64,000 nucleotides of DNA from Eremomyces bilateralis CBS 781.70. Lineage: Eukaryota > Ascomycota > Dothideomycetes > Eremomycetales > Eremomycetaceae. The stretch covers positions 770,988 through 834,987 of the forward strand of contig NW_022985072.1 of the NCBI RefSeq assembly GCF_010015585.1. The letters run 5' to 3'. Below the pieces are notes generated by a model. The model ran no database searches, was not told where the DNA came from, and saw nothing but the letters and a program-made list of their open reading frames with translations. Both the position numbers and the translations under genes were made by a program. The number at the start of each line of letters is the position of its first letter. Positions within the stretch are counted from its first letter, which is position 1. Below, piece after piece: positions 45,871 to 56,565 of the stretch.

Positions 45871-46110
45871 TGAATAGCGGGATACCTGACATAGTATGTA
45901 TGATATAGCATGGACAGTAGCATATAATAGTGGGAATCTGGGACCTGGAGGAATGGGAATATGGGATAAATTATATGATCGAACAATGAGACTTTTTATT
46001 GATCAGGTAAACATGCCGAAACCTCTCAGCGCTACAGTCAATAAATGATCCGCTACCGTGATCTTATCACCTACTCAAGACAAACCCCACAACCAACACA
46101 TTCTCTCCAC

Positions 46111-48807
46111 CTACTCCCCCTTTCCCTCCCGCCCCTTCAACCACCCCTCATGCAACTCCCTCTGCCTCTCCCACTCTTTCCTCAACTTCTTCCCCCTCGC
46201 TTTACTCACCTCCTTTCCCTCCGCATCCCTCACCGGCAACCCCTCCCTATCCCACTCACTCCACTCCGCATTCCGAAACATCTCCCGCGGATCCACCCGC
46301 GCCTTCTCCTCTATCGCTCGTTTTTTCGCCTCCGCCTCCGCTTCTCTCCGCGCCTTCGCCGCCAACTTCGCTTCCCCCGCCGCCGCCTTGCTCGCTCGCT
46401 GCGCTCGCAGCTCCGCGTTCAGCGGTCGCACCAGTGCCGGCTGCCCGTCGCGGTCCTCGAGGTAGATGCCGAGGTCCCAGAGCGTGGCGTCGCGGAGGCG
46501 GTCGCAGAGGGCGAGGACGTCTTTCGCGGGGGCGGAGGACGCGGCGAGGGCGGCGACGGCGTCGTGGAATTGGGAGGAGGCTTCTGCGTAGGGGAGGGAG
46601 GCGGCAGGTTGCAGTTTGGCGGTGGCGTCGGGGTGTTGGTCGCGGGAAGTGGAGACGAGGGTGGAGAGGGTGGTGGTGGGGGTGCCGGAGAGGGCGGAGG
46701 TGCGGACAGAGTCGCGGAGGGAGGAGAGAGGATAGATGAAGGGGATGGCGGGGGCGGGGATTGTGATCCCTTCCCAGCCGATGGCGTCGGTTGAGTTGGA
46801 TTGGGGGTTGAGGCCGAAGATGTTGGTGATTTCGGTGACGTAGCGGGCGACGGCGAGGATGTCAGACTGGGAGGGGGGTGAGGGGGAGGTGAGGGCGGTG
46901 TTGACGTCTGTGATCAGTTCGGAGAGAACGCGCATTGCTTGCGGCGTGTTGAAAGAGTCGCAAAGTGCGGAGTAGACCTCTTGACGGACGGTTTTGATCT
47001 TCTCTTGGAGTGCGCTCCCCTCTTGATCAACGGCGCTGTCCGCACCCTCCGCCTTGCTCTGGGATCCCTGCATATGATGTTGAATGTCCACCGCCTTCAG
47101 GAAGAAATTCGTGGCCTTCTCTTCCCACGCCTGGCCCTGTTTCACCAGGTCTTCCGTGATCTCGATCCCATCCTTCCAATTCCCCAGCAGGAAAACAATC
47201 CGCAATGAACGCGGGGTCCACTCTCCTTTGCTCAACGCCTCGCGGATCGTGGTGAAGTTCTTCAAGGATTTCGACATCTTCGACCCCTGAATCGACAGAT
47301 GCCCCATGTGCATGAAGTAGTTCACCCACTGATGATTCGGCTTCCTGCAGCTGTCCACCGCATCCTTCGCCCAATGCGCCTCGCTCTGCGCGATTTCATT
47401 GTCGTGGTGAGGAAACGCGAGGTCGATCCCTCCCGAATGGATATCCATCCGCTCCCCGATCACGTCCGACGCCATCGCCGAGCACTCGATATGCCAACCC
47501 GGCCGGCCCGAACCCCACGGGCTTTTCCACGACGGCTCCCCCGGTTTCGAGGCCTTCCACAGCGCGAAGTCGGCCTCCGATCGCTTCGTTGCGTTCGTGT
47601 TGCTCAGCGCCCCTTCGCCGTCTGCCTGCAGATCCTTGTCGCCGCGATTCCACGGCTCCAGCCTCGCGTACGAGTTCCCGGCTTTCTCGAACGCGGCGAT
47701 GTCGAAGTACACGCTCCCGTCGGTGGTGACGTAGGCGAATCCGTTGTCCACGATCTTCTCGACGAACTTGACGATGTCGTCGCCGTACTCGGTCACTCGT
47801 GTCAGGACGTCCGGAGGCAGCACGTTCAGCGCACCGACGTCCTCGAAGAAGCGTCGCTCATATTCTTGGGTCAGCTTGGTGAAGATGGAGTGGTCGCTGG
47901 CGTCGATCAAGGCTCCGGAGAGCTTGTCCAGATACAGCAGCAAGGTGTCGTCGGTCTGCGCATAGAAATCGCCCACCACCATGGCACTGGGGTCTTCCAT
48001 AGCGATCCTAAGTGCCACCGAGGCAGACGTGACGGTCTTGAGGTGCATCTTCAACTTCGCCTCCTTGTCTCCGGGCGGGCTTCCGTCGTCGGCAAGAGCC
48101 TTCCCTTCCAATACTCCTCCATAATGCGTCACAACCGCTTCCTGATATTGATCCGGTGCGAGGTTCTCCGGTAAAAGAGGGAGATTCTTCGCGGTGTATG
48201 TGTCGAGTGCGTCTTTCGTGGCATCTAGGAGGGCCTGGTCTAAGGTAGGATGTTTCGCTTTAAACTCTTGTAGGAGATGTCTCTGTCGTCCGCGCAGAAT
48301 GATCTAGAATCGGTTAGGTATTATGATCTACCCATACGCGCAATATTGTGGTGATATACCTTGTCATCGACATCAGTGATATTCATAACAAACTTCAGAT
48401 CAAATTTGAAGAAGTCCTTCATGATGCGCCGAATGATATCCGTCGTCACATAGTTGCGCGCATGTCCTAACTACAACCACATTAACCAACTTCTCCCACC
48501 ACGGTCATTGGAGCCATACATGTGCATCATCATAAACCGTTGGCCCGCACGCGTACCAAGTGACCTTCTTCCCTTCCAGATCCACGGGAACGAATGGCAC
48601 TTTCGACCTTGTCAAGGAGTTGTAAATGTTCAATGGCGGGGTCCCTACGTCCTTCTTCGGGGCGGGTGGCTGTTGCCATGGAGGCTGTTTCGTCGACGCC
48701 ATGGTTCGGATATGGGTGTATCGCAGGGTGCTCGAGAATGGAATCTGTCGAGCGCAGGTGAATTGGGATTTATGCTTCGCAGTGACTGTGAGAAGCCAGC
48801 GGTGCAT
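46111..48807 (-). CDS. Cysteinyl-tRNA synthetase, probably dual-targeted
   Basis: Exons 48807-48520, 48470-48360 and 48303-46111 form one frame. The enzyme charges tRNA-Cys. Motifs: [18 protein letters not shown] (HIGH-type signature split by an intron; zinc-binding Cys precedes it), [31 protein letters not shown] and KMSKSLKNF (KMSKS loop). A long insert after the first third and a highly charged C-terminal tail ([14 protein letters not shown]) are typical of eukaryotic CysRS. Two in-frame ATGs exist. The one at 48702 ([10 protein letters not shown]) gives a normal cytosolic start. The one at 48807 adds 35 residues ([16 protein letters not shown]...) with six Arg/Lys and no Asp or Glu, a mitochondrial presequence. 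One gene could therefore serve both compartments. It is divergent from the Trm61 gene. Confidence 0.93.
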
Positions 48808-49327
48808 CAGCGAGTGAGCGAAGGAGCGGATATCACTGATTGACGGCTTCTTACTTCTCAGTCAGATAAGGACAGAGTTAGAGGAAGAAGGAAGGACGAG
48901 AGGTGGAGGAGTCAAGAAATATATGGGAGTGAAGCTTGGGGATGACTCTTAACTCTTCATTCTTCCTCTGGACTCTTAACTTCCCCTTCCAATTAATTGT
49001 CGTTGTGAGAGGACAGGGATCTCCCCGCTAATAGGAAGATCTCACCCTCCATGGCTCCTTCCCTCGAAAATCTTCAATTTTGGATTTAGAGTTCCAGACA
49101 AATGCCAACATTCCTACGCTCAGTCGATTGAACCCCCCTATTGCAAAGGTTCGTTGCAAGAAGGCGTATTCCTAGTACTTCTATAGTCACTCGAAGATCA
49201 TCACCATCTCACCGATCCATTGAACCCTCCGCGCCAATTCCATCGATCAGCGACTCCATCTACATCTACCAGTATTCCATGAATCAGTAACACCTCCATC
49301 CCCAACTGCTACTCCTCTACAGCCACA
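48808..49327. promoter_or_regulatory. Shared divergent promoter region (CysRS / Trm61)
   Basis: About 520 bp separates the outer CysRS start from the Trm61 start, with no gene between. Both leaders should begin here. Pyrimidine-rich tracts lie toward the Trm61 side. No TATA box is convincing on either side, and I can name no factor site. Confidence 0.5.
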
Positions 49328-50788
49328 ATGGAGACCTCGCCCAATCCCCACCCATCCCCCTTCCTCACCCCACCCCCCTCCGCCCAGGCCGGCACCCTCG
49401 CCCTCCTCCACCTCCGTCGCGACCACATCCTCCCCCTCCACCTCTCTCCCTCCCCCACCGCCCTCGCCAACACCCGCTTCGGTAGCTTCCCGCACAGCAC
49501 CCTCATCGGTGTCCCCTGGGGCTCCCAGGTGCTCTCGTACAACGTGAAGAATGCGCCGGGGGACCGGGGGTCGGGCGTGTCGCGGAAGCGGAAGCGAGGG
49601 GAGGGCGAGGGGAACCAAGCACAGGGTGCACAGGTCGCTGGAGATGCGGAGAATGGGGATGGAGAGGGGGAGCAACGGGAGAAAAAGATGGAGATCAGCA
49701 TCGCGGGCACGGGGTTCGCGCATCTGCTGCCGCCGACGCCGGAGCTGTGGACGCAGAGTTTGCCGCATCGGACGCAGGTGGTGTATACGCCGGACTACAG
49801 CTTCGTGTTGTCGCGGCTGCGCGTCCGGCCGGGGAGCACGATCATCGAAGCAGGGGCGGGGAGTGGGAGTTTCACGCATGCGTCGGCGAGGGCGGTGTTC
49901 AATGGGTATGAAAATGGGAGAAAAGAGGAGGGGTCTACGGGGGAAGATAGGAGAGGGAAGGGGAGGAAAGGGAGGGTGTTTAGCTTTGAGTTTCACGAGC
50001 CGCGGAAGGAGAAGTTGCAGGAGGAGATTGATGCGCATGGGTTAGGTGGCCTCGTCACGCTTACGCATCGCGATGTGTGCGAAGAAGGGTTCTGCTTGGG
50101 GACAGCTACGGATCCGACGACCTCGAACAACAATCTCGACACCGCTCCGAACGCCGACGCCATCTTCCTCGACCTCCCCGCCCCCTGGCTCGCGCTCAAA
50201 CACCTCTCCCGCCGGCACCCCACTCCCCTCAACCCCACCCAAAGCGTGCGCCTCTGCACCTTCTCCCCCTGCATGGAGCAGGTAACCAAGACGATCAATA
50301 CGCTGCGCGAGCTCGGTTGGGTGGAGATCACGATGGTGGAAGTGATGCACAAGCGGCTCGACGTGCGGCGGGAGCGGGTGGGGGTGGCGGAGGAGAACCT
50401 CCGCGGGGGCATTGGAGTGCCGAAGGACGTGAGTGAGGCGGTGCGGCGGCTGCGGGAGGTGACGCGGGAGCGGGAGGAGGCGCAGGCGAAGCAGATTGCG
50501 AACAGTCGACGGAGGCGGGAGGGTGGTGGGGGAGGAGAGGGGAAGGGGAGGAAGGGGAAGGGAGGAGGGGAGGAGCATATGACGTCGCGGATGCATCGGA
50601 GGGAGAAGATGTTGCGGGAGGCGGAGAGTCGGAAGTTGTATCGGGAGGGGAGGTTGGTGCATCGGACGGAGCCGGATTGGAAGACCCATACGAGTTATTT
50701 GGTGTTTGCGGTGCTGCCGAGGGAGTGGACGGTAGAGGATGAGGAGAGGTATTTGGTGAAGTGGAAGCTACCTACGGGAAAGAACTGA
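49328..50788 (+). CDS. trm61: tRNA (adenine-58-N1)-methyltransferase catalytic subunit
   Basis: This single exon encodes 486 aa. With its partner Trm6, Trm61 (Gcd14) makes m1A58 in the T loop of tRNAs, needed above all for initiator tRNA-Met stability in yeast. An N-terminal beta domain (GTLALLHLRRDHILPLHL, NTRFGSFPHSTLIGVPWGSQ) is followed by TGFAHLLPPTPELWTQSLPH and YTPDYSFVLSRLRVRPGS, then the S-adenosylmethionine loop IIEAGAGSGSFTHA (~residues 172-185) and the acid-containing motif AIFLDLPAPWLAL (~280-290), then FSPCMEQVTKTI and VEVMHKRLDVR. A basic Gly/Arg/Lys insert and a conserved tail (KTHTSYLVFAVLPREW) end the protein. A lysine/arginine stretch near residue 85 (SRKRKRGEGEG) could be a nuclear signal. 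Confidence 0.93.
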   Translation: METSPNPHPSPFLTPPPSAQAGTLALLHLRRDHILPLHLSPSPTALANTRFGSFPHSTLIGVPWGSQVLSYNVKNAPGDRGSGVSRKRKRGEGEGNQAQGAQVAGDAENGDGEGEQREKKMEISIAGTGFAHLLPPTPELWTQSLPHRTQVVYTPDYSFVLSRLRVRPGSTIIEAGAGSGSFTHASARAVFNGYENGRKEEGSTGEDRRGKGRKGRVFSFEFHEPRKEKLQEEIDAHGLGGLVTLTHRDVCEEGFCLGTATDPTTSNNNLDTAPNADAIFLDLPAPWLALKHLSRRHPTPLNPTQSVRLCTFSPCMEQVTKTINTLRELGWVEITMVEVMHKRLDVRRERVGVAEENLRGGIGVPKDVSEAVRRLREVTREREEAQAKQIANSRRRREGGGGGEGKGRKGKGGGEEHMTSRMHRREKMLREAESRKLYREGRLVHRTEPDWKTHTSYLVFAVLPREWTVEDEERYLVKWKLPTGKN

Positions 50789-51550
50789 GAGGGTGATTTT
50801 GGTTAATGAAGTTATTTGAAGGGCATCCATATTCCTTCGTGATATCTTCTCGTAGGATGCCTATTGCTTGACCTTTTTGATGGGTCTGACACTCTAAGAC
50901 TTCACGATGGACAGGGCGGGACCCTAAGCAGGGTTGTCGATTCCACCATAGATGCAATAACATGAGGGCATGATATCGCATGCGATAGCGGTATTATGAA
51001 CCAAAATCGGAGATAGATTAATACTTTTTCCTTAGTTCCTAAATCCCAGGCCAAGATGAATAATCTCCGCTGGAAATGGTCGGATCCAGGGCTTCTAGGC
51101 TCTCTCACTATCTGGCTTACTGGCTATGGGGCTTTCTGTTAGCGCTCTTTGCTTGATACTAATACCCCAGACAACACGAACAATGACATCATCAGCTCGG
51201 CATCCGGAGCCGGAAACGCTGAGTAGTACACTGCAACGACAGGAATTGTCAGATATCTCGGGAACGATTAAACCGCCAGTGAAACAGCTATCACGAAGAG
51301 ATTATCTGGTCGAGGAGAGACTGGCATATCACGTGGTTGAGAGTTGAGAGTTGAGACATCACATGGACAGTGTTGATCAAATGACTAATGAGGCAGTTGG
51401 ATAAGGCAGAAGGCTGGGTCTCCTCCTCCTGGTCAACAGTGAAGAGTCAACGAACGGACTGGATGCCGGTATGTAAGATTATGTAACAGAAACAATGCGC
51501 TTATCGGTGTTCTCATTGGTAAATTATTGTAACAGTACAATGTGATTGGT

Positions 51551-51568
51551 GAAGATGCTGGAATCTTC
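51551..51568 (+). promoter_or_regulatory. Heat-shock-element-like sequence upstream of polyubiquitin
   Basis: GAAGATGCTGGAATCTTC contains one perfect inverted GAAtcTTC pair and two further units in register with one mismatch. It lies about 300 bp before the polyubiquitin start. Polyubiquitin genes are heat- and stress-induced through Hsf1 in fungi. The site is a pattern call only. Confidence 0.35.
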
Positions 51569-51864
51569 TGGTACCGATTGAGGCTGGTTGATAATCAATG
51601 TGGCGGAGGTCAGAGGGGGTAGGAACCTGCCAACTTCGCCTCCCCGCATTGACGGTTTCGGTGAATCAGGCAGGAGCCTCAGCTTTCCCACCTGCGCCTT
51701 CCTTCTCCTCCCTATCTGCCTATTTAATCGCCTCCTTCCTCTTCTTCCTCCAACTCTCTTCTCTTCATCTACTTTCAAACTCGCTCACGTACCATCAATC
51801 GGTCTCTACTAACTTCAAATCTTCATCAATCCTATCGACAAACTCACATCCCTCTCTATCCAGC

Positions 51865-52971
<1,107 letters not shown>

Positions 52972-53709
52972 ACGGGTTGATGAAGATGCGGCGAAACGAT
53001 GGGTTTCAACGCCCGGACGTTTTCAACACGCGCTTCACGATGGGATTTTTCTTCATATTCGGTTAGCGGGATTCTCGGAGTCATCATACCACATGGTTGG
53101 GCCTGTCATTTATGAATAGGGTTATTACCATTCCACGGTGCCACGACTGGCATATAGTTAAGAGGTCCTCAAGGAATTGACGTGTCAGATTCCAATCTCT
53201 TGATCCAAGGTCATCTGATCCTATTGCAAATCGTGAATCGTAACGTTGATCGTGACGCTTCTGCCAGTTTGATATCTCAAATCCGGTGTTTGCATACCCG
53301 TGGCAAACATGTCTGACGGATTCGCCACATCACCATCCACCGAATCATGCTGTGTCGAACTCCAGATACGCCGTAGAAGAAGCTCAAATAGCCTCCAGTA
53401 CTCCTAGTCACAGAGTTCAAAGCGAATGGAGAACAATTCAAAGGAACATCTCCTGTTGCGAACTGTTAAGACATGATGTGAAGATATAATATATTAGTCC
53501 ATGAATGGTTTATCGTAATTACAATGGTTCAATAATCCTCCGTATTCCCAAATCCATCCTTCATCGCACGCTATAAAAGCTCGCTGTCATCGAGCGAAGA
53601 ATTCAAGATTCGTCATTTCCAGTCCCATTCCGAACAGCACCATATCATCAACCCAATCCAGAACAAAATCGGAGATGTCCAAAATCGCCTCCCCCAACCC
53701 AAACACTCC

Positions 53710-56565
53710 TCACGCCGCCACCTCGCCTCCACTCTCCCAATCCCTCCATCCCCCTAAACTCCCCCACGCCGCCAACACATCCTCACTCACGCTACTCCTT
53801 ACGTCCTCCTTCCGCACACTACTCCGCATACTCATACTACTCCTACCTGACCCTACCGTCCGCCCCGATTCTGCCGTCCGCCCTGACCCCGCCGTCCTCC
53901 CCGATCCCGTCCTCGCCACCCCCACCTCTGACTCCCGACTCAGTCTCTTCCTCGTCCGCTCCGCGCCAACACCCATCCCCATACCACCGCTCATCCGCTT
54001 CGCCATCCGCGCCTTCACCACCGCCTCCGACACCACCAACCCCGCTCCCTTCCCCTCCCGCTCGCGCTCCTGCGCCGTATGCGCTTCTGCGCTCGCCATC
54101 CCCACCCTCGCCTTCTGCTCTACGCCCACCGCGATCGCGTCCAACTCATCCGCGCGACTCGTGCGCCCACCACCGCTGCCCTCGCTGCCAGAGCTGGGGA
54201 TCACGCGCACGGCGATGTCGGAGGGGGCGTCGGAGCCGCGGCGGGGAGTGAGGGGAGAGGGGAGGGGGGAAGCGGTTGCGGAGGCGGTGGCGGAGGGTGA
54301 GAGAGGGAGGGAGAGTGGGGAGAGAGGGCGGGGAAGAGGATGGTGGAGGTTGGAGGAGTGGGAGGGGTAGCAGTAGGTGGTGGCAGGGAGGGTTTCCAGG
54401 GGGGGAAGGGGGTCGCGGGGGGGTGGAGAGGGGAAGAAGGGTGAGGGGAGGCCGTGGGGGGTGGAGGGGGTGAGGGGGAAGGCGGAGAGGATGTTGGTGG
54501 GGGGGCGGAAGGGGATGGAGGAGGTGCGGGCGGGGATGGGGGGTTTGGTGGTGAGGATGGTGATGCGCTCGCGGTCGAGGGTGGTCGCGGTCGCGGTCGC
54601 GGGCTGGGGTTCGAATCGCGGGGAGAGGGGCCGCTCAGTCTCGCGCGGGGGCGAGCCGGAGACGGAGGATTGGGTGGAGGCGATGCGTCGCTTCTCTTGC
54701 TTGATGGCCGTGCGGTATCCTTCGGTGAAGGAGTGCTTCGCCATCGCGGCGCGTTTCGATCGCATCATCTCGAGAAGCGCTTCTTCCTCCTCCGTCACGG
54801 CCATGAGTTTGTGTTGCTCAGCTTTGAGAGCCCGCAGCTCACTCTCCTTTTTCTTCTTCTCAGCTGCCGTGGACTTTTCGACTGACCGCTCAGCTTCGGG
54901 AGGCGTCGGTCGAGGACCATCTTCCACGATCCGGGACAGTCGCGTCTTGCGCGGCCTTCGTGGTGATGTAACGACGTCACTCGAATCGTCAGTAGAGTTA
55001 TCCCTGGCGGACCTGCTCCTTGAGGACGCCTCATGTTCCCTAGCGGTAGCCTTCGAAGCACCCTCTAACGCCTGCGCCGGAGGATACTCCGTGGATTGTC
55101 TGGTTCGCGGTTTCAACTCCAGGGCTCTCGCTCTTCCAATCAGCATCTGACCTGCCGAGTCTCGTGTGTCCGTGGTGTGGACGCTGCTGTCGCAGGCTCT
55201 CGAAGCGGTGTCCAGGTCGCTTTCTTCGGCCACATTGTCTTCTTCGTCGGAGGATGAGAAGGACAGCACGCTTGCTTCGTTCAAGTTCGTCCTCGATATC
55301 TTGCTCTCGCGTGTCATGGCGGTAAACCCGCTGCGCATCGAAAGCGCCTCCTGGGAATTTTGAGGTCGGAGGGTCGCGTGCGATCGCTTGTCTTGGGCTG
55401 CGGAGTATGGTGACGCACGCTGCCTCCTTCGTTCGTCCTCTGGTGAGGGGCGATATCTCTTATCCTGAACGTCGTATGACAGCTGCGACGACGTATATGA
55501 CCGATACTCGGATGGAGGCTGGGTACTGTGCGGTGTAGCGGGTTCCACCTCAGCATCCTCCTCCGAATCATCCTCGAGCAGACCATCGAACCAATTTTGT
55601 ATCCCTTTCGGCGGACGACGAACGTTCATCTTGGCGTTGTCGTACTTGTTAGGCGTTCCGCTAATGGGCCTGCTGGCAGGTCTGCTGTGACCGGATGGTG
55701 GAGCTGCTGGATCGCCTTGTGGATTGGTCGAGATGGAGGCGATGGAAGGTCTTGTCCGGACTGAACGCGGTGCATCTTTTGCACGGTACGAATCTGCAGA
55801 AGCCGCGAAATAGTCGGAAGACATTGACATCTGGGATGGGGAATGGACAAGGTTATGAGTCAACGGTCGTTTGTCCGACGACCTGGGTTTCGGGAACAGT
55901 TTCGTTATATCTAGACGCGAACCCCATTTGGATTGCCCCGTTGGTTCTCCATTTGTGTGGTCGGCATTTGTGAGTGTGACTCCGGGACGATTCTGTCCAG
56001 CGGAGTTGGGGGGGGAGAGAGGAGCTGGCTTGCCTCGACGTAGTCCTCTATCCCGCACCGCCGAATCGGATGTCTGTTGGGAGATGGTAAGAGGGATGCG
56101 CGCGGGGTCGTAGAAGGACCGAAGCGTCGAATCGGAGGGTTGGTGCCGCATATTTCGATTGGTACCGCTGCTAGCCGTGACCGAGGGTGTCAGATTGCGG
56201 TGGTGCGTTTCCCCCAAGGCATTGGAGGAGGCCTTGTTTCGAAGGCTCTGGTAGTCGACGTCGGCATTTCGGGATGGATGGTCCACCAGGTCGTAGCCGT
56301 CGCCGCGATAGCCGGTATCAGCTCGGATGGCTTTCGATTCCTCCCGCGGACGCTGAACGAAATGCCGCCGCGACGACGAGGGACGTGGCGATGTAGAATG
56401 GGTACCGAAGCCGGTAGCACCGAGCAATCGTTCTGCTTTGTTCGCTGGTCGTGCCGATGCTCGTGAAGGAGGGAATACGGTCAGGGTTGGAGCGGATATG
56501 TGTTCTATTTGAGGTTGCGGCTCTTGATTCCTCCTCTGGAAGGGGAATATCGACGTTCGACCCAT
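53710..56565 (-). CDS. Large disordered protein with a conserved coiled coil
   Basis: A continuous frame of 951 codons starts at an ATG (MGRTSIFPFQRRNQEP). I do not recognise a named domain. The first ~300 residues are Ser/Arg/Pro-rich. A short motif RPPKGIQNWFDGLLEDDSEED (shared, as I recall, by mould homologues) lies near residue 310. An acidic Ser-rich patch (LSFSSSDEEDNVAEESD) follows. A charged coiled coil (AEKKKKESELRALKAEQ ... TEEEEALLEMMRSKRAAMAK) then runs into HSFTEGYRTAIKQEKRR. The C-terminal ~250 residues are Pro/Ser/Arg-rich with repeated SGRTAGSGRTAESGRTVGSG. This looks like a fungal scaffold or regulatory protein; function unknown. Composition and absence of stops over 2.9 kb support it as real. 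Confidence 0.75.
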   Translation of the reverse strand: MGRTSIFPFQRRNQEPQPQIEHISAPTLTVFPPSRASARPANKAERLLGATGFGTHSTSPRPSSSRRHFVQRPREESKAIRADTGYRGDGYDLVDHPSRNADVDYQSLRNKASSNALGETHHRNLTPSVTASSGTNRNMRHQPSDSTLRSFYDPARIPLTISQQTSDSAVRDRGLRRGKPAPLSPPNSAGQNRPGVTLTNADHTNGEPTGQSKWGSRLDITKLFPKPRSSDKRPLTHNLVHSPSQMSMSSDYFAASADSYRAKDAPRSVRTRPSIASISTNPQGDPAAPPSGHSRPASRPISGTPNKYDNAKMNVRRPPKGIQNWFDGLLEDDSEEDAEVEPATPHSTQPPSEYRSYTSSQLSYDVQDKRYRPSPEDERRRQRASPYSAAQDKRSHATLRPQNSQEALSMRSGFTAMTRESKISRTNLNEASVLSFSSSDEEDNVAEESDLDTASRACDSSVHTTDTRDSAGQMLIGRARALELKPRTRQSTEYPPAQALEGASKATAREHEASSRSRSARDNSTDDSSDVVTSPRRPRKTRLSRIVEDGPRPTPPEAERSVEKSTAAEKKKKESELRALKAEQHKLMAVTEEEEALLEMMRSKRAAMAKHSFTEGYRTAIKQEKRRIASTQSSVSGSPPRETERPLSPRFEPQPATATATTLDRERITILTTKPPIPARTSSIPFRPPTNILSAFPLTPSTPHGLPSPFFPSPPPRDPLPPLETLPATTYCYPSHSSNLHHPLPRPLSPLSLPLSPSATASATASPLPSPLTPRRGSDAPSDIAVRVIPSSGSEGSGGGRTSRADELDAIAVGVEQKARVGMASAEAHTAQEREREGKGAGLVVSEAVVKARMAKRMSGGMGMGVGAERTRKRLSRESEVGVARTGSGRTAGSGRTAESGRTVGSGRSSMSMRSSVRKEDVRSSVSEDVLAAWGSLGGWRDWESGGEVAA

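Noticed and set aside
47299-48174. 291-codon plus-strand frame rich in Arg, His and Val
   Set aside because: It is the antisense shadow of cysteinyl-tRNA synthetase, which has clear conserved motifs on the other strand.
54377-55150. 257-codon plus-strand frame opposite the coiled-coil protein
   Set aside because: The Gly/Arg/Val-rich antisense shadow has no start context. The minus-strand frame is continuous over 2.9 kb.
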